Shown here in pieces: positions 35,793 to 45,232 of a stretch of DNA of 64,000 bases. A program made the position numbers and the translations under genes. The stretch is from positions 434,001 through 498,000 of the forward strand of contig JARFIW010001367.1 in the NCBI GenBank assembly GCA_036346225.1, in the 5' to 3' direction. This stretch comes from Platerodrilus igneus (lineage: Eukaryota > Arthropoda > Insecta > Coleoptera > Lycidae). The notes under the pieces are model-generated. The model did no database searches. It had not been told where the DNA came from and saw nothing but the letters and a program-made list of their open reading frames with translations. How positions within the stretch are numbered: the stretch's first letter is position 1; every line of letters begins with the position of its first letter.

Positions 35793-36325
35793 CATCATCA
35801 TTAGGTCTTCAGTCCTGGAACTGGTTAGACGCGTACCATCATTGTTTCCTATTCTGAACTAACCTACAGATTTCCCTGAAATTTGCACAGTCTGCATCTA
35901 TCACTATCTGATCTAGGTCTACATCTACCTCTTTTTTCCTATCTCTGCTTGTAATATATCCCATACTGTTCCCCAAAAATGCCTTAGAACGTATTCCACC
36001 CTTCTATTTCTCTTTTTTTTCAAATATCCTTGTTCCCCTACTATTTCTATAACCTATTTGTTATTATCTTTGTCTGTCCATGCTATCGTCCTCATACATC
36101 TGAAGCACAGCATTTCAAATGGCTGCTACCGTTTTTTGTCTGCATTTCAGACTGTCCGTATTTTATAGGCATACTGTGCTGTGCTCCACACATATGCTTT
36201 CAACAATCTTCTTCTAGTTCTATGTTTGTTGTCTTTCCTCATAGGCGCTGTTCTTTCTTGTTAGATGCAGTTCGGTCACCTTCTATTGTTTTACAGTTAT
36301 ATACCATATTTCTCCGACCTTCAGT
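35793..36325 (-). pseudogene. RTE-like LINE, 3' end of ORF2
   Basis: The minus strand encodes, with frame breaks, LLKAYVWSTAQYAYKI, PFEMLCFRCMRTIAWTDKD and a tail resembling 'CRSFREMCRLA..NRWR', the C-terminal region shared by RTE/BovB-type LINEs. The sequence ends in a short ATGATGATG tail at 35,793-35,801, the usual RTE terminus. It is 5' truncated by or near the SINE insertion at 36,339. The RT catalytic region is not present. Confidence 0.78.
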
Positions 36326-36338
36326 GGTTGTGAAGGGA

Positions 36339-36640
36339 CGGCGTCGCCGTGGATCAATGTAGTAAGCGTAAGACTACGGATCCCAAGGTCCCGGGTTCAA
36401 ATCCTGACACGGCCAACTGCTTGAAAAATGGCAGGTGAGCATTTTTCACAAAAATTACGCCCTCATTCAGATGAGAGGTTAAATGGAGGTCTCGTGTGTG
36501 TGTTGTCACGCACGCTAAAGAACCCTACCTTGCCTGGAACGGCAAGGGTACGGCAAAATTCTAAATTATCAGGCAACAAAAAAACTCGCCTCCTGGCCAA
36601 TGAAGTACCTTCTGGTGGAGCATTGGAAATACAAATGCAC
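36339..36640 (+). mobile_element. tRNA-derived SINE, first unit of a dimer
   Basis: The tRNA-like head (GCCGTGGATCAATGTAGTAAG, then B box GGTTCAAATCC, then ACACGGCCA closing the acceptor stem) is followed by the family body and the 3' end GGAAATACAAATGCAC. The outer 13-bp target duplication GGTTGTGAAGGGA is at 36,326-36,338 and 36,941-36,953, around both units. Confidence 0.93.
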
Positions 36641-36652
36641 GGTTGTGGATCA

Positions 36653-36940
36653 CGCCGTGGATCAGTGTAGTAAGCGTAGGACTACGGATCCCAAGGTCCC
36701 GGGTTCAAATCCCGACACGGCCGACTGCTTGAAAAATGGCAGGTGAGCATTTTCATAAATATTACGCCTCGTTCGGATGAGAGGTTAAATGGAGGTCCCG
36801 TGTGTGTTGTCACGCACGTTAAAGATCCCTACCTTGCCTGGAACGGCAAGGGTTCGGAAAATTCTAAATTTCCAGGCAACAAAAACTCGCCTCCTGGCCA
36901 ATGTAGTACCTTCGGTGGATCATTGGAAATGTAAATGAAC
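36653..36940 (+). mobile_element. tRNA-derived SINE, second unit of a dimer
   Basis: Same family with a complete head (GCCGTGGATCAGTGTAG, GGTTCAAATCCCG) and body. Between the units, 36,641-36,649 reads GGTTGTGGA, a partial copy of the outer target duplication. Confidence 0.93.
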
Positions 36941-36953
36941 GGTTGTGAAGGGA

Positions 36954-37640
36954 GGTAAGCAGCCTGTGGCTGCCAAGTTTCCCCAACACTTAACCATTTA
37001 CCGACTTAATATATTTTCCAATATATCTTTTCGCACAGTCAACATTAGTTGCAGATATTTTGCAACTAACAACTAGTTGTTTATACTAATCATCAGATTT
37101 ATCTGCGCTTATTTTTTCGTCATTAGGTTTTCCGTCTCAAAACTGGTTGGACACGTACCTGCACTTATTTATATTCTGAGCTAGCCGACATAGTTCCCAG
37201 AAGTTCTCACACAGCATGTGTATACAGCTCGTTCCCCTTTTATTGTTTTCTAATTTTATGCCTTATTTCACCGAGATCAGTGAAGGGGGTTAAGCAACCT
37301 GTGGCTACCAAGATCCCCCAACACTTAGACATTTGTTGAAATAATGGTTTTCCAGTAAATAAATCTTTTCACACACTTAACATTATTCGAGAATATTGCC
37401 CAATCAATTCTTGTAGTTACTTATAATAATCATTATGTTTAAGCACAGTTATTTTTTCGTCATTAGTTTATCCATCTTGGAATTGGTTGGATGCGTACCT
37501 CCATTGATTTCTATTCTGGGCTAGCCTACACATCTCCCTGAAACTCCTACAGCCTACATCTTTTACTATCTGTGTGCAGTAATCTAACATAGGTCTGCCT
37601 CTTCTTCTCTTTTTTTAATCTCTGCTTCTAATATATTCCG
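36954..37640 (-). repeat. RTE-like 3' fragments in tandem
   Basis: A block of about 280-340 bp occurs twice (about 36,954-37,255 and 37,284-37,640), with AAGCA(G/A)CCTGTGGCT near the left and the RTE tail sequence (GTCATTAG..TGGTTGGA, on the minus strand 'CRSFREMCRLAQNRN' after allowing frame changes) to the right. These are the same LINE family as 35,793-36,325, but only 3' ends. Confidence 0.7.
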
Positions 37641-37849
37641 CAGGATGTATATAGGCTAAATTAAATTCGAGGACCACTATGGGGATCTCGCTTATTAATA
37701 GAAATAGGGGACATATTTAAATTCAGCAAAGTTGCTAAATTTTACACTAATTAATTATCTGCAAAGTAATATCTCATTGTTGCCCAAGGTATTTCCAAAA
37801 ATGTAAAAAACTGAATTTCTGTTTTTTATTTTTAGTGCCATTCATTGTT

Positions 37850-38560
37850 TCCTCATACATGAATGGTCCAACTAAATGGTCATTTAATATTATCCATCCA
37901 AACATATATGCCAAAACGTTGCTGTGGTCTTCTTTCCCGATTTTGTCTCGGATTTTCTACTGTCAGTAATGTTATTATTACGATTAAAAATACCAGCGTT
38001 TGTGAGTTTAGATTCGTCAGACCAAATGATTTTCTTCAAAAAATCATTATCATTATTTAGCATTCTTAACAGCCAATTGCAATATTCTAGCCACCTGATG
38101 GTATCTGCAGCTTGTAATGTATAGCTTACATGAATCCTGAATGGTTTAAACTTATTTGTATGTAAAGTTCTCCAAACTGTGTCTGTGGTATGTTTAATAC
38201 AACAGCTACTTCACGTGTCGATGTGGAAGCAATATTATTCATCTAAACAAAATTGTTAGTAAGCTGCATCAGTAAAAAGCATTTTTAACATTTGTAAAAT
38301 ATCATGCTGGTTATTATTCAAATTTCTGTTGCTATAAGTATTGTGAGGTTTAATAAGCGATCCGTATTTGACTAAGTTCGCATCAAGCTTCAGAAACAGT
38401 AACAGTACGATTTGGTTGTTGTATTTTCTGGATACAATCTTAAATACATTTTGGCACTTATTGTTGATTTTTGACGGGATGAATAAAAGACATGTAATAT
38501 ATCTTGTTTCTCGATATAACTAAAAAATATATTTGCTGCTAATAGAAATAATGCATTATT
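37850..38560 (-). pseudogene. Transposase N-terminus and first catalytic block
   Basis: The N-terminal part reads YIEKQDILHVFYSS..AKMYLRLYPEN, a DUF4817-like HTH, followed in shifted frames by VVLNIPQT..VWRTLHTNKF, then KKIIWSDESKLTNAGIFN, where the D is the first catalytic residue. The next block (QQRFGIYVWM, LVGPFMYE) follows. The second and third catalytic blocks (DGAPAH and SPDLNP types) are deleted. Several frameshifts occur. It is related to the transposase at 49,603-51,108. Confidence 0.78.
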
Positions 38561-38639
38561 TAGATGGTGTGTAATGACAGGAGTTAGTAGCATTAAGTCA
38601 GCAGATGTTTTATGACCTGCTAATATTAACAGTAGTTCT

Positions 38640-38995
38640 AAAATATCGATATTGACGAGAAAGCTATTGTTTTAAAAGCTTTTTATTACTTAACACACAA
38701 TTGTAATCAGAATAATAGGTGTATGAGAATATACTAAAACACAAAACGGCACCTATAAGAAATAAAGAAAATTGACGATGGTCAGTTACTGTTCCTTTGC
38801 TACATCACTTAAGTTATAAAATATTGGTTTAGGTTTACCATTTTTAAGTATTAAAATACTATTATTTACAATTAAGTCATCGTTTAAAAAGCTTTTTTGC
38901 TACCTGTCATACATTACTATGATCAGAAAAAATTGGTGAATCTGAGTGTACAAAAAACCAAAATGGCGTCCATAAGAAATAAGAAAGATGATCAT
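38640..38995. repeat. Tandem duplication of about 210 bp
   Basis: 38,655-38,790 and 38,865-39,005 share TTTAAAAAGCTTTTT-like, ATCAGAA, CAAAA(T)GGC and CATAAGAAATAA landmarks in order, inside the deleted transposon. Confidence 0.7.
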
Positions 38996-39356
38996 GGTCA
39001 GATAACGACAAAACGTTTTTTGACAAATTGAATCAGGCTATTCAATAGGGGGTAAAAAGTGGCCATGAGAAAGCGCTTTTAAATTTTGAATATTATTTGA
39101 AACAACTGCACTAAAAATAAAAACAAATTCTGTTTTTTACATTTTTGGAAATATCTCGGATGTCAAATGACTATGCACATTATTAATTAGTGTAAAATTT
39201 AGCAACTTGCCAAATTTCAACATATCCTCTATTTCCATTAATAAGCGAAATCCCATAGTGAGTGGCCCTCGAATTTGAATCAGCTTGTATATATTTACAT
39301 ATACAAATCGAGCTAAAAGTTGTATAGCCATTAACAAAACAATAACTTTTTACTTC

Positions 39357-39490
39357 ACAAAGGGAAGAAACATCCACTGACCGGTTTGTTTTCTTGAGCC
39401 TTGGTAGAGCAGACAGGTTGTTGGAAACTGGTCTGCTCTGATGAGACTTAAACCGGTCAGTGGATATTTCTTTCCTTTGTGAAGTAGTAA
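39357..39490. repeat. Palindrome with an inner hairpin and hammerhead-like strings
   Basis: The outer arms (TTCACAAAGGGAAGAAACAT..CCACTGACCGG and its reverse complement) enclose an inner hairpin AGAGCAGAC/GTCTGCTCT. Within the loop side are GGAAAC, then GGTC, then CTGATGAG. These strings are the hammerhead core pieces in permuted order. Confidence 0.7.
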
Positions 39491-39499
39491 AGTTGGTTT

Positions 39500-39918
39500 T
39501 AGCATACACTTTATACTTTATGGAACATCAAAGATAAAATCTAGCAGTGATAGTTGTGGTAACCTAGCTGGCCATAGAATAATGGCTTGAACGTTGTAAA
39601 ATATTTTAAGTTTTCTAGTAAAAGAAGCGACATATTATCTAGCATTTATTGCAATTCGCTTTGTAAGAAATTCAAATAACGCACTCTTTAAATTATAATT
39701 ATAGAAGAAAGACCCGAAAAAATGGCATATCACAACAGTTTTTGTTCCGTCCCCATTAGGTGTCCCTAAAATGTATCCGATAATGAAGGCTAACGGAAAA
39801 GTATCCAGGAGTTCCAATGATGCCAAAGTAAGCCAAAGTTAACGTTAGAAGGACGGTTTCTAGGGAGATGGAATTTCTAATAGTGTATGCAACTAGCCAA
39901 AACCTTATTTTATGAGTG
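39500..39918. other. No recognised feature
   Basis: Non-repetitive AT-rich sequence with only short open frames. Confidence 0.5.
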
Positions 39919-39926
39919 TGCAAGAA

Positions 39927-40226
39927 AGGCCATACATTTGACTTCTTAATGCTCTATCTGAAGGTATAATTATAGGCCAGGAAGCTAGTGTTTTTACCTG
40001 AAAATGTTGAATTTTGCCAACCCTTGCAGTTTCAAGTAAGGTAGGGATCTTTAATATGTGTGACAACACTCATGCACAGGACCTACATTGTATTTTTCAT
40101 CCGAACAAGCACTTATTTCTGTGAAGAATGCTCACCTATCATTTTTTAAGTGGTCAGTGTCGAAAATCAAAACTGGGACCTTGGACGTAGTAGTCACACC
40201 TTATCCTATTAAGCCACGAAGCCGTC
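39927..40226 (-). mobile_element. tRNA-derived SINE, minus strand
   Basis: Full family order reversed. The head on the minus strand (GACGGCTTCGTGGCTTAAT) has a decayed B box, followed by the CTTAAAAAATGATAGGTGAGCA-like body start. It is flanked by the direct repeat TGCAAGAA (39,919-39,926 and 40,228-40,235). Confidence 0.85.
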
Positions 40227-40803
40227 TTGCAAGAAGGGATGCAGGCTGAACTTATTAACTCGACTAAATAATAATCAATGGTGCTGCTGTATCTTTAAGT
40301 CAAATTAAAGGAAATAATAGTTTGGAAGGGAGATACAGAAACCCTCATACACAAATGAAGTATATTATTACTGACCCAAGAATATCATACTGTAAATCAT
40401 ATCTTAACCACCTACCTGTTTATCTTCTTATTGTTGAACTGTTCATGACGGAGAAAAGTAAAAATAAAATCACTTTAAGGAACTCTATTTGGGTGTATAA
40501 TTATATAGATGACAATTCCTAAACTATTTCCAAATGGAAACTATGCCACAATTCTTACTTGACATAAAATAGTTGTGTGCTATAACAAAACCAAAATATC
40601 TTTGATAACGTTTAACTTAAATGACCCAATTAATAGTAATTTACTTGTCCACAAGTTTACACTCATCAATATTCAAAACCATAAATAAAATTTAACAAAT
40701 TGAAATTTGTATTATTCTTTCCAGCATTTTTTTAAATCATTACATATGTAAAGTAGAATATTTCTTTTATATTTGCAGCTCAAGTAAAATCACGTCTACA
40801 TTA

Positions 40804-40869
40804 AAATTAACAAGCATCAAAATTAGTACATTAGTACATATATGTACTAATTTTGATGCTTGTTAATTT
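40804..40869. repeat. Perfect inverted repeat, 27-bp arms
   Basis: The left arm ending ATCAAAATTAGTACA and its exact reverse complement starting TGTACTAATTTTGAT are separated by 12 bases. Confidence 0.9.
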
Positions 40870-40899
40870 AATTTAACTTTAATTTAATTTTACTTTACT

Positions 40900-40904
<5 letters not shown>

Positions 40905-40948
<44 letters not shown>
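40905..40948. repeat. (TA)n microsatellite
   Basis: TA run 35 bases right of the palindrome. Confidence 0.95.
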
Positions 40949-40951
<3 letters not shown>

Positions 40952-41329
40952 ACAATTAAGCAACTAAAATTATCTTAATTATTGTTACTAAATTCCGGGA
41001 TAACATCTGGCAATGGGGATCCACGAATCTAATAAAAGTAACACATGTTGTCAGTATGATATTTATAGGTACCTGTGTAAAATATTTGAAAAATTATTAA
41101 ATGTAATCAGTACGTTTACCTGATTCATCCTTATTGTTCAATAAGCAAAATACCCCAATTTTAACCAAACAAATAACCACCAGGTTGGAAAAAAGAATGA
41201 CCTTGATTAAAAAATTGCTGCTATCACCGGTCACTATTCGGATTGAGTAGCCTTATTAACGAGATTCAACATGTAACATCATGTTTACAAACCTGTAAAG
41301 ACGAGATTAGGAATGACAACGGGTACCCG

Positions 41330-41612
41330 GGTACGTACCCGATAACGCAATACCCGGGACGAAATTTTGATACTCGATACCCGTTAAATATCCGAAACAC
41401 GATAAATACTCGATACCCACTAAATACCCGATACCCATTAACTACCCATTACTCGATAAATACCCGATTAATACCCGTTACCCATTAAATACCCGATACC
41501 CGATAAATACCCATTACCCGTTAACTACCCGTTACCCGTTAACTGCCTGTTACCTGATAAACACTCGTTACCTGATAAATACCCGAAAACCGATAAATAC
41601 TACGTGATTTAC
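41330..41612. repeat. TACCCGATA-type minisatellite, left subterminal array
   Basis: About 25 variants of TACCCGATAAA or TACCCGTTA at 8-12 base spacing, for example TAAATACCCGATACCC. Their complement forms the right array. Confidence 0.88.
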
Positions 41613-41744
41613 TTTATATGCATTTTGAACACTAGTGGATAATTATGATATTTTATTAACTGCGGTTGAATTAAACGTTTAAACAAAATCGTTTAAAAAG
41701 TACAGTCCTTTTATACAATTAATATTTAATTACCATTTCAGGGT

Positions 41745-42046
41745 CGGATTATCATTTTAATCATAACCAAAATGAAGCAACCATGCACGAATACGATTTA
41801 TTTTTGAGGGAACCAACTTTAGCTCCTAATAAGGACCCCCTAAAGTGATGGAAGGACCATGAAACAAAATACCCCAGTGTGACCATCTTGTTAATGAAAT
41901 ATTTGGCAATTGCAGCCACATCTGTGGCAAGTGGAAGACACTTTACGGCAGCTGGGCATATAATATCAAAACACCGAGCTCGGCTTAGTCCCGAAACGTC
42001 GGAAGCCATTATATTTGTTAATAGAAATTATGATTACATTAATTAA
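41745..42046 (+). pseudogene. hAT transposase C-terminal dimerisation domain
   Basis: Reads LFLREPTLAPNKDPLK, then a stop (TGA) where the family has W (PL-x-WW), then WKDHETKYPSVTILLMKYL, AIAATSVASGRHFTAAGHI, ISKHRARLSPETSEAIIFV and a terminal NYDYIN stop. This is the conserved hAT C-terminus (usually 'IPATSVPSERVFSTAG..NRLSPE'). S-x-ER has become SGRH. One nonsense change and loss of the upstream catalytic region make it dead. Confidence 0.9.
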
Positions 42047-42179
42047 ATACAAAAATAAAATATAAATAAAAATGTGTAATACAGTTTTATTTTTAATGTT
42101 ATATCTATGTCTATACAACATTATGAGTTCTATATTATGCACATGCAAACAATATACAAAACGGAATTTACATTACGTT

Positions 42180-42412
42180 TAACTAGTAATTCTTGGATAA
42201 CGGGTAATTGTTGGGTATCGAGTAAACGAGTTTCGGATAATTATCTGGTATTTATTGGGTATCGGGTAATTATCCGGTATCGGGTAATTATCTGCTATCG
42301 GGTAATTATCGGGTATCGGGTAATTATTGGGTTTCAAGTAATTATCGGGTATTGGGTAAATCTCGGGGTATTAATTTCGGGTACCCGGTACGAAAATTAT
42401 CGGGTATCGTCA
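42180..42412. repeat. CGGGTA-type minisatellite, right subterminal array
   Basis: About 15 variants of ATCGGGTAATT, in reverse orientation to the left array, ending next to the terminal GTCATTCTTA. Confidence 0.88.
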
Positions 42413-42426
42413 TTCTTAGACAAGAT

Positions 42427-43844
42427 ACTACGTTAATTATGAACGTCATAAACTAATTGAACTGGATTGCATTTTATATGTTCTATAACAGATTTTAATT
42501 ATGCATTCACAAATGTAAAACTGTTATACACCGCGTGTATGGAATGAACTTGAAAACCACCATTATCGTGAAAGATTCACTTTAGTAGGAAAGTAAAAAC
42601 CAATCTACCCATTATCGAATTTTTCTTTGCGTACATTATTTATTCTCTTTTCTTCTATGCTTTCCCCATGCCACCAGCTTAAATGGCATTGTAAGTCTTA
42701 TCAATTACATCACTTTTAACATAATGTGGCCAGATCATTTATGATCCTTCTACAACATCTGCACAAAACCACTTTATTCATGCAATGATAATGAATTACT
42801 CGAGATTTAAATTTAGATAGCACCACCTACCTAATTAAGTTTTTTAAATTAAAGACAGTTCTTGAAGAACCCGATGCGAATATGAAAGAATAATTTCAAA
42901 TCTTTATATTTGAATATTCAAACTGATCTTTATAAATTTAATAACCAACATCTTTTACCAAATGAAATAAATTAAAAGGAAGATTCCTATACAAGATCTT
43001 TTAGGAAGATATTTTTGCCACACTACCTTCTTCCGAAAGAAAAAAATCTCAAAGAAACAAAACCATCATATGTAAAAGAAGTAAAAAGATTGTTTATATA
43101 TCTCATACCCCAGATCGAAATATTCATCCACCATAAACTCAGTTAAGAACAAAATAAAAAATAGAATTAAATGCTAGCATTACAAACTTACGCTGAACAC
43201 TAATTACCAAAAATTAAACTACTTAATGACAACACAAAGTATAAACTAACATGTAATAGAAATAAAGAATGAGTATGGGATAACTACGTGTACCGTTCAT
43301 CCTAAAACGATCGCTATTTGAAAGACACTATCGGCAAAAGACTTAATTAGTAAGGGTCAAACAAGGAAATTCATCCAAAAGTTTTCAGGGAATAACAAAT
43401 AAGAAATGTATAAATTGCAAAAAAACAAACACCTTCTTAATCTTAAGCTAAATGTAAAAACCTACTGAATTACCAAACTTAGTAAGTATTAACTTATATT
43501 AGAGAAATATTTAAAATACGACAAAAGTAACTAATAGGTTTACTAAATGGATTTTGGATCTTTAAAGAATTACTAAAGCATCAAAGCATAAAAGCTTGTA
43601 AGGAAAATATACCATATATTAACACCATCACAAAATAATGGTCAACTCATTTTGCAAAATACGAGAGAACAAAACTCCATTGTTTTCATTTTCTACCCCA
43701 ATGAACACTATCCATCACAAGCAAGTTTAAAACTATAACAAAATTAAACACAATCGTCTCACCATCTGACTCACGACTTTTGAACCGAATGTCCAATTAC
43801 ATACCATAATAATTGCACTTCTGAAAAATTACTTATTTAATCGT
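42427..43844. other. No recognised feature
   Basis: AT-rich, no domain-bearing open frame; it could include LTR sequence of the gypsy fragment at 44.8 kb, but there is no second copy to test this. Confidence 0.45.
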
Positions 43845-43855
43845 GGTATCTTTAT

Positions 43856-44156
43856 GGCGTCGCCGTGGATCAATGTAGTAAGCGTAAGACTACGGATCCC
43901 AAGGTCCTGGGTTCAAATCCTGACACGGCCGACTGCTTGAAAAATGACAGGTGAGCATTTTTCACAAAAATTATGCCCTCGTTCAGATGAGAGGTTAAAT
44001 GGAGGTCCCGTGTGTGTGTTGTCACGCACGTTAAAGATCCCTACCTTGTCTGGAACGGCAAGGGTTCGGCAATATTCTAAATTTCCAGGCAACAAAAAAC
44101 TCGCCTCCTGGCCAATGTAGTACCTTCTGGTGGAGCATTGGAAATATAAAATGCAC
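43856..44156 (+). mobile_element. tRNA-derived SINE, full-length copy
   Basis: A head with GCCGTGGATCAATGTAGTAAG, B box GGTTCAAATCC and ACACGGCC, a complete body and the 3' end AATGCAC. Direct repeats GGTATC at 43,845-43,850 and 44,157-44,162 are a short or decayed target duplication. It is one of the best copies for defining the family. Confidence 0.94.
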
Positions 44157-44162
44157 GGTATC

Positions 44163-44803
44163 CCCAAAATTTCAAATAGGTCTATGGTCATAACATACGA
44201 GTAAATCAATATGTGATACTACAAGCTATATAACAATAACTCAAGCTTTTATTCAAGAATTCTTGTGAACACAAAACAAGTAGTACATAACTTCTTAAAA
44301 TGAAATTAAAATAGAAAGAATTACCAACCTTTTTTTATATAAACTAAAAACTGGTGACCTAACAAAGTGGCTAATTCCATTCCATGTCAATAAGCAATCA
44401 TCAGTAAAGAAAACAATGTATTCTAAAACATGAATGCACCTTATAGCCGCACAACTATTGATGCTCAAAACAGTAATAATTTTTTTAACACCTAGAAGAA
44501 TATAACACAATGGTTGCTACAATCAACAATTCTATCTACATATACTCAAAATGTTAAACCATTTTAGGTAGACATTTCTCACATCTTCCTAAAAATTTTT
44601 ATAAGAGTAATACAAATCTGAATCTCATAAAATATCACGTAAGGAAACATGCGTCCAAGTCAACTAGAACATCAAAATATTTTAATCAGTTCTCAGAATC
44701 TTTATCCAAATATAAAAAGGAATAAGATTTAAGGTTCTTAACATACCATCTACCTCTTGAAACCTCAAGATTACTTAACTCATACCTCAAGTTTGACACT
44801 TCT
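44163..44803. other. No recognised feature, probably gypsy 3' sequence
   Basis: Lies just 3' (minus strand) of the integrase fragment; no motif of its own. Confidence 0.35.
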
Positions 44804-45035
44804 TTATGAATCAAATACAATACAATGAAAATGTAGGCACATGGTTTGCGGCAAATTTGTCAGTTGCGTTGGAAAAAGCACTTTATTGGTCCTCCACACT
44901 TTATCACCAACCGTAAAAGTAACCTCACGCCTTCTCAAATTGTACTGATGACTCAAACGTTCATATGTAGTGTAATTTTTCACAAACATCTTTAAAGGAT
45001 ATGTTACAATATTCCGTGCAGACAAGAAAGAAAGC
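44804..45035 (-). pseudogene. Ty3/gypsy integrase C-terminus
   Basis: The 73-residue open piece contains TTYERLSHQYNLRRREVTF and VGDKVWRTNKVL, the GPY/F-type end of gypsy integrases (usually 'YNLRRR-x-F-x-VGD-x-VW'). Then comes a frame change within LPTQLTNLPQTM, where 'LSNATDKFAA' would be expected. It is truncated on its 5' side near 45,035. Confidence 0.85.
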
Positions 45036-45184
45036 TGTAAAGAAGAGCAGAATATAAATCCAAAAGAATTGAATTCGGGGATAGCTCAAAAACGTCGTAG
45101 AGTGGGGTGGGTGGTACAGAAAGAAAAGAAAAATTGGAATATTTACAAAAATCAAAAAAACATTAACGTAACCGTCCTGTTTTA

Positions 45185-45185
<1 letters not shown>

Positions 45186-45230
<45 letters not shown>
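45186..45230. repeat. (TA)n microsatellite
   Basis: TA run followed by a short CA tract. Confidence 0.95.

Positions 45231-45232
<2 letters not shown>

Larger units (their letters stand above)
37641..39298 (-). mobile_element. DUF4817-type DNA transposon, internally deleted
   Basis: Terminal inverted repeats of about 200 bp: 37,648-37,850 and 39,105-39,298 are reverse complements (inner end TTTTTATTTTTAGTGC on both). On the minus strand there is an N-terminal and first-half transposase, while the second half is missing up to the left inverted repeat. The right part holds a tandem duplication. Confidence 0.78.
40241..41299. other. Unassigned region with one palindrome
   Basis: Contains the perfect palindrome at 40,804-40,869 and a TA run; otherwise nothing recognisable. 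Confidence 0.5.
41308..42418 (+). mobile_element. hAT-family DNA transposon, internally deleted
   Basis: An 8-bp target duplication GAC(G/A)AGAT (41,300-41,307 and 42,419-42,426), as hAT elements make, bounds 1,111 bp. Ends: TAGGAATGAC on the left, and TAAGAATGAC reading inward from the right. Subterminal regions on both sides are arrays of CGGGTA/TACCCG units in inverted orientation. The middle encodes the hAT dimerisation domain on the plus strand. The rest of the transposase is gone. Confidence 0.88.

Noticed and set aside
36339..36410. A tRNA gene on the plus strand
   Set aside because: The head has tRNA-like A and B boxes and a pairing acceptor stem, but it continues into a repeated 230-bp body with target duplications, so it is a SINE head.
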